A DNA stretch of 64,000 nucleotides from Clostridia bacterium (GTDB lineage: Bacteria; Bacillota; DSM-521; Neomoorellales; SLTJ01), in assembly GCA_004347685.1 (NCBI GenBank), contig SLTJ01000016.1, positions 1 through 64,000 of the forward strand. Reading direction: 5' to 3'. Position 1 is the first letter of the stretch. Every line of letters starts with the position of its first letter. The translations under genes were made by a program, and so were the position numbers. Positions 32,843 through 42,611 of this stretch are shown piece after piece. The notes beneath the pieces were generated by a model. It was not told the origin of the DNA and ran no database searches. It saw nothing but the letters and a program-made list of their open reading frames with translations.

Positions 32843-35551
32843 TTGGTCAACCTGGTTATTGACGGTAGGCAAATGTCCGTCCCGGAAGGCACCACCATCC
32901 TGGAGGCGGCCCGGGAAAACGGCATTTATATTCCTACCCTTTGTTACTATCCTGGGCTGTCGGCCCAGGGGCACTGCCGTATGTGCTTGGTGGAGGTGGC
33001 CGGGGCCGCCAAGCCGGCGGCGGCCTGTGAGACGCCGGCTTTGGAAGGGATGGTGGTTTCTACCAATACGTCCCGGGTACAGGAGATGCGGCGTGGTATC
33101 CTGGAACTGGCCATTGCCGCCCACCCGGTTAACGGCTGTTACGTCTGCGACCGCGCGGGCAACTGCGAGTTCCAGAACTTCGTTTATAGCCAGGGCCTGG
33201 AGGGCTGCGGCCTGGCCACGGATACCTACGGCGGCTATGCGGTCAAGGACAATCCCTTTATCGTGCGCGACTATGAGAAGTGTATCCTCTGCGGCCGCTG
33301 CCTGGCCGTGTGCCGGGAAGTGCAGGGCCGGTTCGTCTACGACTTGGTGGGGAGCGGCTTTAATGCCCATATCGCCCCCACGGCCGGCGGCGCGGAGGTG
33401 ACGGCGGCGGAGGCCGGCTGCGTTTACTGCGGCCAGTGCGTCCAGGTCTGCCCGGTGGGGGCCCTGGTGGAGCGAAATCGCCGCTACCAGGTACGGGAAT
33501 GGGAGATGCGGAAAGTCCCCAGCGTTTGCTCCTACTGTGGCGTGGGCTGCAACCTGGAACTGTATGTAAAAGGAAACAAGATAGTCAAGGTCATGGGTCG
33601 GGATAACCCAGAGGTGAACCAGGGCTGGCTGTGCGTCAAGGGCCGCTTTGGTTACGACTATATCCACAGCCCCGAGAGGTTGACCATGCCCCTGATCCGG
33701 GACGGGGAAAAGGGCGAGGGCAAATTCCGGGAGGCCACCTGGGACGAAGCCCTGGATACGGTGGCCCGGAACCTGGGGCTTATTCGCGACACCGACGGGG
33801 CCGACGCCATCGGCGTGCTCTGCTCCGCCAAGTGCACTAACGAGGAGAACTACCTGTTGCAAAAACTTGCCCGCGCGGTGATTGGCACCAACAACGTTGA
33901 TCACTGCGCGCGTCTCTGACACTCCTCCACCGTTGCCGGTCTGGCAACAGCATTTGGGAGTGGCGCCATGACCAATTCCATCGCTGACGTGGAAAGAGCG
34001 GACTGCATCCTGGTGATCGGCTCCAACACCAGCGAGAACCACCCGGTCATCGCTCAGAAGATCAAACACGCGTCACGCTTCGGCGGCACCAGGGTTATTG
34101 TCGCCGACCCTCGGGAGATCGACCTGGTGGATGTGGCCCACCTGTGGTTGCGGCAGAAGCCAGGTACGGATCTGGCCCTGATCAACGGCCTGCTGCACGT
34201 AATCGTGGCCGAGGAACTTTACGACGCCGAGTTCATCGCGAGCCGCACTGAAGGCTTTGAGGCGGTGAAGGAGGCGGTGGCCCAGTACACGCCGGAATCA
34301 GTAGCCGAGGTCACCGGAGTGCCGGCCGGGGATATCCGCCAGGCAGCCAGGCTCTATGCCACCAGCCCCCGGGCCAGTATTTATTACGCCATGGGCATTA
34401 CCCAACACACCAGCGGCACCGACAACGTCCTCGCCCTGGCCAACCTGGCCCTGGCCTGTGGTCATATCGGCAAGGAAGGCACCGGGGTCAACCCCCTGCG
34501 CGGCCAGAGCAACGTCCAGGGAGCCTGCGACATGGGGGGCCTGCCCAACGTCTTCACCGGTTACCAGTCGGTAGCGGACGAAAACCTCCGCCTTAAGTTC
34601 GAGCAGGCCTGGGGAACAGGCCTGCCGGGCAAGCCGGGCCTGACCCTGGTGGAGATGCTGGAGGCGGCGATCGCGGGCAAGATCACGGGCCTGTATATCA
34701 TGGGCGAAAACCCGGCACTCACCGAGCCGGACTCCGCCCACGTGGAAAAAGCCCTGGCCAGCCTGGACTTCCTGGTGGTGCAGGACATCTTCCTCACCGA
34801 GACGGCGAGATACGCCGATGTGATTCTTCCCGGAGCGGCCTTTGCCGAAAAGGAAGGCACCTTTACCAACACCGAGCGCCGGGTGCAGAAGCTGGAAAAG
34901 GCCTTTGACCCGCCGGGTGGGGCGCGGGCCGACTGGGAAATCATCATGGATGTCGCCAACCGCATGGGGTACCAGATGGATTATCAGGGGCCGGCGGCCA
35001 TCATGGCCGAAATCAACCGCCTCACCCCTAGCTACGGCGGCATCACCTACCGCCGCCTGCGGGGGTCCAATGGCCTGCAGTGGCCCTGTCCCAGCGAGAA
35101 CCATCCCGGCACCCCGACCCTGCACCGGGAAACCTTCACCCGAGGCAAGGGCAGGTTCACCGCCGTGGATTACCGGCCCCCGGCCGAGGTGCCGGATGAG
35201 AGCTACCCCTTTATCCTCACCACCGGCCGGGTGCATTTCCATTACCATGCCACCATCAGCCGCCGGGCAAAGGGGTTGGAGGCAGTCTGCCCGGAGCCCA
35301 TGGTAGAGGTAAACCCCGAAGACGCGGCCCGCTTGGGCCTAGCAGACGGCGACCGGGCGCGGCTGACCTCCCGCCACGGGCAAATAGAGGTTAAGGTGAC
35401 TCTGACCACGCGGGTTAATCCAGGGGTGGTCTTCTTGAACTTTCACTTTGCCGAAGCCCCAGTGAACAGGCTCGTGGGCACGGCCCTGGATCCGGTGGCC
35501 AAGATTCCCGAGTACAAGTCGCTGGCGGTGAAGGTGGAGAAGGCAGGGTAG
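32843..35551 (+). CDS. fdhA: Formate dehydrogenase alpha subunit, selenocysteine-containing
   Basis: A 902-aa molybdenum or tungsten bis-MGD formate dehydrogenase read through an in-frame TGA (33917-33919) as selenocysteine 359. The context [13 protein letters not shown] is the family's active-site sequence with Sec. An N-terminal NuoG-like region carries a 2Fe-2S site (C34, C45, C48, C62), the His-Cys3 cluster (H94, C99, C102, C108) and two ferredoxin clusters (C147/150/153/157 and C193/196/199/203). The catalytic domain follows, with its own cluster (C229, C232, C236, C264). TTG start with AAAGGAGG. It would oxidise formate or reduce CO2. Its place after nuo suggests electron exchange with that complex or with a soluble partner, which is inference. 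Confidence 0.93.
33917..33948 (+). promoter_or_regulatory. UGA selenocysteine codon and bacterial SECIS hairpin
   Basis: After the TGA at 33917-33919 and a 12-nt spacer, GTTGCC (33932-33937) pairs with GGCAAC (33943-33948). The loop is GGTCT. The GGTC in the apical loop at this distance matches the E. coli fdhF SECIS that SelB recognises. Confidence 0.85.
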
Positions 35552-35587
35552 GCGGGACTGGTGTAGGTACAATCTGCCATAAATAGC

Positions 35588-35612
35588 GAAGGGGGCCGTT
35601 CAGGCCCCCTTC
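35588..35612. terminator. Bidirectional-type terminator hairpin
   Basis: A perfect 10-bp inverted repeat (GAAGGGGGCC and GGCCCCCTTC) with a 5-nt loop lies 36 nt after the fdhA stop. It also overlaps the end of a small minus-strand gene. It has no long T tract on either strand. Confidence 0.65.
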
Positions 35613-35761
35613 CATGAGGTAAGTATTTCGGTCATTTGCTCCACCTCCTCCAGGGGCAGTTCTTCGGCTAGTTGCGCTTGCACCTGGGCCTCTTCTTCTC
35701 GAGTGAGCACCAGGTAGCTATCAAAGAAGCCGGCCAACAGTTGCATCCGGGCCGGGTCCAC
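35600..35761 (-). CDS. Small protein resembling the C-terminal tail of Rpn-type nucleases
   Basis: A 53-codon minus-strand frame from GTG 35761 (GAAGGAGG just upstream, short spacing) to a stop inside the hairpin at 35600-35602. The sequence (QLLAGFFDSYLVLTREEE, then EELPLEEVEQMTEILTSW) resembles the C-terminal region of Rpn-family recombination-promoting nucleases as I recall them, but the nuclease domain is absent. It is therefore either a remnant or a small stand-alone protein. Confidence 0.4.
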   Translation of the reverse strand: MDPARMQLLAGFFDSYLVLTREEEAQVQAQLAEELPLEEVEQMTEILTSWKGA

Positions 35762-35794
35762 CAGCCTCCTTCGTGGTGGGCGGGGTTGGTAACA

Positions 35795-36323
35795 TTATAC
35801 CACTTCAGCCCTGCGGGAGGAAGGCACTTCTTCTTCCTGTTCCCAGCTCCTTTCCCCTTTCATTTCCAGACCCTCTCCGCGGCCGCTTTCCACGCCTTCA
35901 TTAATATCCCTTATGGCAGCAGCTAAAGCATCTACGCTGTGCGGACCGCCTTCTGCGCAGGTCTGGCATCTGCCTACGCCGGCGCTGTTGTTGCTGTTTT
36001 GGGGAGCCCCGGCCATCCGATCTATTCCTTCGCGGTGATCGGAGCACTCTCCGAGCGTTTCCATGGGGTGGATAATTTCAGCGGCAATGGCGCCGGCTCG
36101 CCTTTCGGCATCCTCTGCGAACTGGATGGTAAAATCGCCGTTCTCGATCTGGACGACCAGAACAGCATGACCTTTTATCACCATATCGAGCAGAGCCGGC
36201 CCAGCGGCGGCTCGCGCCTTGAGGGTGGTCGGCAATGATCACCGGAACGAAGACCAGACCGCAGTTGGGCAGGTTGAGCAGTTGCAGATTAGGTAAAATA
36301 GCAACTTCAGGCGATGGGAGCAA
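35795..36323 (-). pseudogene. Unrecognised gene, probably frameshifted
   Basis: Two overlapping minus-strand frames look like one protein. The upstream frame (from TTG 36323) reads LPNLQLLNLPNCGLVFVPVI followed by IADHPQ. The downstream frame (TTG 36235 to the stop at 35795) continues with AAAGPALLDMVIKGHAVLVV and QIENGDFTIQFAEDAERRAG. The second frame lacks a ribosome binding site of its own, so a frameshift near 36205-36235 is likely. The tail is low in complexity and acidic. No family was recognised. Confidence 0.35.
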
Positions 36324-36885
36324 ATATATCTTCAGCCTCTACTTCCAGCCCGGCCAGCACCAGGGATCTTACGCGGCCGTGTACTTCTGCCCGCTGGTTG
36401 AGAATAAACTTTCCTTCCTGTCCCTGGTGTATCTCGATACTCTTGTCCTCCGGGTCCACCAGCCAGTATTCCTTTACCCCGTGCCGGGCGTAGCTCCGGG
36501 CCTTTTTTTTCAGGTCATAGTAACCAGTGGATGGTGAGATGATCTCCACCACCAGGTCAGGGGCACCGTTTATCCGGGTTTTCTCAATAATATGCAGACG
36601 CCCTCTAGAAATAAAGAGTATGTCTGGCTGGTAAGTTTCTGTCTCTTCCAGGTAAACGTCAATGGGAGCGGTGAAAACCATTCCCAGGTTTTTCTCCCTG
36701 GCAAAAAGATACAGGTATGTCTGTAGGCGTATGCTGATGGCCTGATGAAAGGTACCGGGCGCCGGGGTCATAACCAAATGGCCTCCAATCAGTTGGTAGG
36801 GCGCCCCTTCGGGCAGCAAAACATAATCGGCGTAGGTGTAAACGTCCCGGGGAGGGACAACCATCTCCTTCACCGACATACCCAT
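36307..36885 (-). CDS. Uma2 family (DUF820) endonuclease-like protein
   Basis: A 192-aa protein of the Uma2 family, a restriction-endonuclease-like fold very common in cyanobacteria and some Firmicutes, with unclear biological role. It shows TYADYVLLPEGAPYQLIGG (N-terminal), a TYQPDILFISRGR strand with the family Asp, APDLVVEIISPSTGYYDLKKK and ARHGVKEYWLVDPEDKSIEI. ATG at 36885 has AAAGGAGG upstream. It is an intact paralogue of the pseudogene at 12460-12752. Confidence 0.85.
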   Translation of the reverse strand: MGMSVKEMVVPPRDVYTYADYVLLPEGAPYQLIGGHLVMTPAPGTFHQAISIRLQTYLYLFAREKNLGMVFTAPIDVYLEETETYQPDILFISRGRLHIIEKTRINGAPDLVVEIISPSTGYYDLKKKARSYARHGVKEYWLVDPEDKSIEIHQGQEGKFILNQRAEVHGRVRSLVLAGLEVEAEDIFAPIA

Positions 36886-36900
36886 CCCAAAACCTCCTTT

Positions 36901-37224
36901 CTTGCCCTATTGTATTCATTGTAGCACAGCAATCAGGCAACGACAAGGAAGTTACAACTGGCAAGTATGTTGATCAACGGATAGCTGTGTTTAGAAAGGT
37001 GTACGCCAAACGCTGGGTCATTTACCGCCAACTTGGCTTTGAGACCAAACCTCTAACCGAGCTGGGATCCCAGGGAGAATTTGATATGTAAGCTTCCCAA
37101 GGATCAACTGCGTTCAGCCGCAAACAGAGATAGGCCAGGGGCCTGTCGGGTGAGGAGCGCCGGCCTTCCAGCCCGGATACGTACCCGGTCATTGCGAGGA
37201 ACCTTCCTGCGGGACAGTCAGGAA
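36901..37224. other. Intergenic region with a short open frame
   Basis: No gene was recognised. A plus-strand frame without start or ribosome binding site (about 36909-37092) reads KYVDQRIAVFRKVYAKRW, then VIYRQLGFETKPLTELGSQ, ending at TAA 37090. It looks protein-like and could be a remnant of an unidentified gene. A promoter for the Uma2 gene must lie at the right-hand end of that gene. Confidence 0.3.
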
Positions 37225-38595
37225 TCAGAGCAACGTGGCGGTTGTGTTGCTTAGCGATCCCAACCGCTTAAAGAACAGTATCCCTTTGGCCGCCCGTTTT
37301 CTGCGCGATACGTTACTGATGGCTTGCAGGTATTCGGTTATTATTTCGTCCCGGATCTCGATTTGGTCGAGAGCAATCCCCCACCCCGCTCCAATCACAA
37401 AACGTGGGAAAGGAAGCACTCTGGTGTACACGATTATTCCCGGCCTGGTGGAAGCGCTCATACTCAGGTCTACCAATCGCAGCTTCCTTTCGCGGACGAT
37501 CAGGTCCTGCAACACTATAAAACTTGAACCGACTTTCTCAATCTGAAAGAGCGAGATAAACGCTTCTTCCATAGCCCGGTAAATCAGCCTGTCCAGGTCC
37601 TCTAGCGGTGGGTTGTTGCGCATGAAGTGCTGGACAATGCTCCTCCCATGTCTTCGCCAGTCATAGAGGGCATGATCCAGCAACAAGGCTTGATCTTCCC
37701 AGCTCTCGAAAACCAGGATGTTTCCCTTACCGAGCATGCCCAGTTCCTTGGCGGCGCCCTCCAGTTCATTGCGCATGATTTCCTTGATCGCCTGAGAATT
37801 GATTACCCTTATTCGTTCCCGCAATCGCCGATACTCTTCAATAAGGGTTTTGTCTTCAGGTGAGGGGAGGTTTGCGTTCCCTTCATTTTCTCCCGCTGCG
37901 TGCGGCAAAGTGATGGACAGGTCACCAGGTGGCAAGTCCTGTTTCAGCGCTTCCGCGATCGCGGCACGCAAACTCTCGTAGCGGGCCCTGCTCACCGCAC
38001 TGATCAATAAGAAGTCCGGGGTCAGTTCCACCGTCCCGAATACTGCGTGCCCAGTATCGGTTTTGACAGCCTCTTTTCCCTTATAATTCCAAAAATAGCT
38101 TGAAGTAGTATCTTTCGACAAGAAAAACTCTCCACACCTTTGCATTGCTGCCACCAGCGCGTCATTCTCGTGCCATGGCTCCCACTTTTCCTCATAAAAC
38201 GCCACCGGAGAATAATAGCCATTCCGTCCAGGATTGGGTGCCACTACCCTCGCGGCTCCAAAGGGTTGGCAACAATGGCCAAAAGCATGCCCGCTGCCAC
38301 AGGGACAGGGGGCTGCCGGTTCTAACGGATGGAAGATCACCATCTGCGCCTTGTCAGCAGAAGTAACATAGACATCCCGCAACTCAAGGAGAACCGTATG
38401 GTAGCCCAAGAATCCGCTCTTGTTTCGTACAAGGTCGCGATTTCTTGCCAGCGCCTCCTCGGTTATCGGTAACTGCCTAGATGGCACTTCAGTTGTCAAC
38501 TTCCTCTCTCCGTGTCGATAAGCCCCGGAAGGTGATCCCTGCTCCTCGCTGCCGGCAGCCAGTTGCTTTTTGGTTTCGTCCTCGACTAAAGCCAC
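37225..38595 (-). CDS. SEC-C motif protein of unknown function
   Basis: A 456-aa protein with a zinc-binding SEC-C motif (CPCGSGHAFGHCC) at about residues 98-110. The rest shows a helical charged middle (EEYRRLRERIRVINSQAIKEIM) and no domain I can name. The GTG at 38595 with GAGGGGAG upstream is chosen; the frame continues upstream to 38730 without conserved features. It lies 186 nt downstream of, and in the same orientation as, the large helicase locus. It might work with it, but there is no direct evidence. Confidence 0.6.
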   Translation of the reverse strand: MALVEDETKKQLAAGSEEQGSPSGAYRHGERKLTTEVPSRQLPITEEALARNRDLVRNKSGFLGYHTVLLELRDVYVTSADKAQMVIFHPLEPAAPCPCGSGHAFGHCCQPFGAARVVAPNPGRNGYYSPVAFYEEKWEPWHENDALVAAMQRCGEFFLSKDTTSSYFWNYKGKEAVKTDTGHAVFGTVELTPDFLLISAVSRARYESLRAAIAEALKQDLPPGDLSITLPHAAGENEGNANLPSPEDKTLIEEYRRLRERIRVINSQAIKEIMRNELEGAAKELGMLGKGNILVFESWEDQALLLDHALYDWRRHGRSIVQHFMRNNPPLEDLDRLIYRAMEEAFISLFQIEKVGSSFIVLQDLIVRERKLRLVDLSMSASTRPGIIVYTRVLPFPRFVIGAGWGIALDQIEIRDEIITEYLQAISNVSRRKRAAKGILFFKRLGSLSNTTATLL

Positions 38596-38781
38596 TCTAG
38601 CTCCCCTCTCTTGTCCATATTCTACCACGTTTGCGGGAATGGGGGCAATACCCCCGGTTGACGAACTGGCCGGGGAATTCCTTCGGGCCGCTGCCCAAGG
38701 GTATGTAATGCAGGATAAGAGAGACAGCACAGCGCAGGCAAAGCCTGCGCCAAGGCTTTAACCACGGGGGTTTTCCCGGTC

Positions 38782-41700
38782 TTATTGAGGGGCGGCCTTG
38801 GCAAGGAGCTTGATACCCCCAGCTCTACCCGGCTCAATACCCATTTCATCAAGAAGTCGCCATAACGGTTCCATCACCTTGCCGGGGTTCCGATAGAAGG
38901 CGCTACCCCTGATACGCCAGAACTTCCAGCCCGCCCTTTCCAGGATCATTTGCCGTGCCCGGTCTTCTTCCCACTTTTCGATGCCGTGCCACTTGTCGCC
39001 GTCACACTCCACCGCGAGCCTGGACCGGAGGCCCTCGATGACCAGATCTATCCGGTATCCCTTCGTGGGTGTGCCCACCCTTACCTGGGGCCGGACGGTG
39101 TAACCCCGAGCGATGATTAGGCGGTAAACGTCGCGCTCGAATTCGGACTCGAAAAGGTGCTCTACCTCTTGCTCCTTTCGGGTGACGCGGGCGGGGTCGA
39201 GGCAGTACTGCAGCAGCCGGGCACGCACGCAGTTGGGGTTGAGATCCTCCAAGCCGACGGAGTGGAATAACCACATCTGGTCCCGCGCCCGGCTGGCCGC
39301 CACGTTGAACCGCTGCATGTCGGAGCGTTTGACCAGGCCACCGATGCGCACGTTGGGGGCCGCTACCATCGAGAGGAACATCACGTCCCGTTCGTCCCCC
39401 TGGAAGGCGTAGGCGTCCCCGCAGACGATCCTGCGGTTTATCATTTCTACTTCGCCCAGTTGCTCCCTCAATAGTTCTTCTATCAGCCGGGCCTGTTCTT
39501 CACCCTGGAGGGAAATCACTCCCATCGTCCTACCAATATATTCCGGCCTCTTGCAAAGCTCGGCTACTTTTTCTACCAGCGCTCTGGCCTCCGGCTCATT
39601 GATTGCCCTGGTCCCTTCATCCCGCCAGCCTTCCGGGACACGCACGGCAAGCACCGGCGGCTCGAGGATTTCGGAAACCTGGGGGAGGCGCAGGGGCTGT
39701 ATCTCGCCTCCGTACATCAGGTCGTTGCTGAACTGGATGATTTCTGGCTCTGAGCGGAAGTGCTCCTTCAGCATCAGGTGGCCGGGGAAGACGATTTGCG
39801 CCATGTCATAGAGGCTGGTCTGCAGGTCAAACCTCCCCGCCTGCGGGATCCCCTGCAGATGGCGCTCCATAAGCTGGTGCACCTGCGACTGCTCGATGCC
39901 GATGGCCTCGGGGCTGATCTGGTTATCATCCCCCACGATCACCGCCTTTTCGGCCCTGAAAAGGAGGGAAAGGCTGAGTATGTCGCTCTGGCTACTTTCG
40001 TCCACGATTACCACGTTAAAACGTTCCCCAGCAGGAGGGAGGTTTTCCAGGATGCGGTGGACTGGCATGATCCAGACAGGCACTGCGTCACGGGCTTCCT
40101 GCATTTCCCTCCTGGCTACCTGGCGGTGCCAATCGGCGTACTTACCGGTGATTTCCGAGACTGCTGGGAAGTACCTGGGCCCGGGCCGGCGGGACTGTAC
40201 CGACGCCGGTTGGCTTAAGTCGCTGCTTCAGACCCTCCGCGCCAACCGGGCTAGGTACGAGCTAAGCAGCATCCAGGGTTATTTCGATGGAATCCGGGAC
40301 TACCTGGCCACCCGGGGCAGCGCCGCCGCGGGAGAATCGTTCCACAACTCCTGGACAGAATTGCTTGCGGCCATGGAGAATAGGGATGCCTCCCGCTGGG
40401 AGGCCGTCCTCCAAGAGTTGCACCGCCTGGCGGCATTAAAGCCGATGCTGCAAGAAAGGGACGCCCTCCTGGACAGGTTGCGTGCCGTATCTCCCCGCTG
40501 GGTCGCCCGTATCCTCGCCCAGGGCGGCCGCGGGGAGCCGCTTTCCCTTCCTGCCGGGTGGCGGAGGGCCTGGACGTGGAGGCGTGCCGACTCATGGTTA
40601 CGCCGCCTGCGGCACGAATACGATGTAGAGGCGATGGAGAACCGGTTACAGGCAGCGCGGGACGAGGAGGCCCGAGTGCTGGCCGAGCTGATCGCCAAGG
40701 AAGTTTGGCTCCACCAGTTGACTCGGGTTACCGAATCCCAGAGACGCAGCCTTCTTGCCTGGGTACAGGCCGTAAGGAAAATCGGTAAGGGGTGTCTTGA
40801 GATGAAAAGTTTTCCGCAATCGTGGATATTGCTTCGTCCAACTCTTTCGTCGAGCGGGCGTCACCACCCAGGAGGCTTACACACAGCGGGGCGATCTGGG
40901 GGGCCTCCTTCTTGAGCTTATCTCCCAGGACCCGTAACGCCCTTTCGGTGTGGCTGGTCACCAGGACCCTCTTCCCGTGGGCCAGCAGGTGGCAGATGAG
41001 GTTGACTATGGTATGGCTCTTGCCCGTGCCAGGAGGGCCCTGCACGACCACCCCGAAATTTCCGGCCGGACGCCTGGCTATTTCCTTTTGTTCCTCATTG
41101 GCCGGAAGGGGGAAAAGCAGATCCTCTCCGAATCCTTGCCATTCTTCCGCCAGGGACTCATCCGGACCCGGCGCGTCTGCGGCGACCAGCGCCGCCAGGG
41201 GGCGCGGTATGGCCATGCCTTGGCGCACTGCCTCTATGATGCCTTGCAGTTCTCTCTGCCACATCGTGCCGGCGCGGCGGCGGAGGAAGATTACAGGGGC
41301 GTGGTATACGGTGGGTACCGGGGGAAAATCCGTCGGGTTGCTCGCCTTGTCCTCCATACTGCACCGGCCGTCGGGGTCAAGGATATGTACCAGTTCAGTC
41401 AGCAAAGGCTCAGCCACCGTCGACTCTCTTGGATCGACGATGTTCTCCTGAAAGGCTCTCTCCCATGTGACTAGTTTATCAAGATTAGGCAGCGAAGGGG
41501 GGAGCATATCCGTCTCCAGGAAGGTCCCCACCTCCGCTGGCACCAAGAAGAAAACCCCTTCAGCAGGATCGAATAATAGTTCTACCCTGGTCACCAGCAG
41601 CGGGCGGCGGACCCGGTAGCCGTCGCACCTCCATGTAAGCAGGCCATGCCCCCAAACGAGTTCGAGCGCTTCCCCTTCCCTCTGTATCCTCTGGTAAAGG

Positions 41701-42320
41701 GTAAAAAGCTGGCTGTAAAGGCGCTGGATTTTTAGCCGGGGGAGGGCCACATCCGCCCAGGGCTGCCATTGTTCCCGGAGCCAGGCATCCCATGCCGCCA
41801 CCCGCTCGGGGGAGTCCTCGAAACGAATCTCCGCCCTTTTTTCAAGCTCCTCCCAGCGAGCATAGGCACTGTCAAGTTCCCTTTGAAGTTCCTGTCGCCG
41901 GCGGTCCGTTTCCTCCAGATCGGCCAGCTCGTTTTCTACTCGCTCCATTAGATCCGGTAATCGATCCAACTCGTTCCGCTCGGATGGTGACAGCTCCTCA
42001 ATTTTCGCCTTGTGTGTGGGCGGTTTGTCCGGCTCGCTACCCGGCCTTTCGATCCACCGTTCAAGGACCTGGGGAACAGGCGGGGGAGGCGGGATGATCT
42101 GCTTATGCACTTCCAGCCAGGCATTAGGATCTTTGCCGGTGCCATGTAGGAAACATCCCTCAGCAGCCGGGAGGTTGAGTTCCCACCACAGGGTGTCACC
42201 GTAATCCGCCACGTCCCTGATAACAGGCACCGCAAGGCTCTTTGCGGCCTGGAGATACTCAAAGACTTGAAGTACCTTCTGGGCCACGTCGCCGACATAG
42301 GACCCTGCTTGTCTCGCCAC
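38782..42320 (-). pseudogene. SF1 helicase with C-terminal Vsr/DUF559-like nuclease, disrupted by an internal inversion
   Basis: The N-terminal part (42320 down to about 40793, about 509 codons) has a coiled-coil region and Walker A GPPGTGKSHT. The C-terminal part (40149 down to 38782) has motif II VIVDESSQ, GDDNQISP, AFQGDERDVMFLSMV, NVAASRARDQMWLF, then a nuclease-like tail RIDLVIEG with LAVECDGDKWHG. The middle of the protein is not encoded on this strand. It is found in the opposite orientation at 40150-40792. Upstream GTG 42320 has AGAAGGTG at 8 nt. As assembled, no full-length product can be made. Confidence 0.75.
40150..40792 (+). other. Inverted central segment of the helicase gene
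   Basis: This plus-strand frame (ending LLAWVQAVRKIGKG at 40792) encodes a long helical segment rich in Leu, Arg and Glu, as expected between helicase motifs I and II. If 40150-40792 is flipped back, the minus strand reads KIGKG then TGKYADWHRQVARREM in frame, restoring a GKGTGK-type sequence. The other junction is left off by one base. Imperfect inverted repeats lie at the two ends (CTTACCGGTGATTT at 40141-40154; its partner is near AAAATCGGTAAG at 40778-40789). Confidence 0.7.
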
Positions 42321-42517
42321 GAGGAAACACCTTCTCTATTAATAGGACTTCGTTTTGATACTTTCTTTCTACATTTTACTTTTGTTACCTGCCTCATCCA
42401 TCATTACCCACTGAGATTTCGCACTTCCGTTGCCGTGCAGGCAGAGTACGGCGGTGCGGTCGTTTTCCACTCATAGAAGAACTCTCCTTTTGACGGTATC
42501 TAAAGGACTAAACTATA

Positions 42518-42544
42518 AGGACGGTGGCTAGCCGCCCGTCCTTC
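42518..42544 (-). terminator. Terminator-like hairpin between DUF1015 and helicase genes
   Basis: AAGGACGG (42518-42525) pairs with CCGTCCTT (42537-42544), with an inner GGC/GCC pair. It is located after the minus-strand DUF1015 gene. The 291-nt gap 42321-42611 holds nothing else recognisable and is AT-rich near 42350-42400, where a helicase promoter may lie. Confidence 0.5.
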
Positions 42545-42611
42545 CAACTCTTGCCGCCATTGAAAGTCTAAGCGTTTTTTACTTGCCAGTGCCGGCAGGT
42601 ACTACCGTATT

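Noticed and set aside
36909-37092. Plus-strand open frame ending in a VIYRQLGFETK stretch
   Set aside because: It looks protein-like, but no start, ribosome binding site or family was found; kept only as a note in the intergenic entry.
39896-40149. Left part of the plus-strand frame 39896-40915 as an independent gene
   Set aside because: Up to 40149 it is the antisense of the helicase C-terminal part; only 40150-40792 reads as real coding sequence, as the inverted middle of the helicase.
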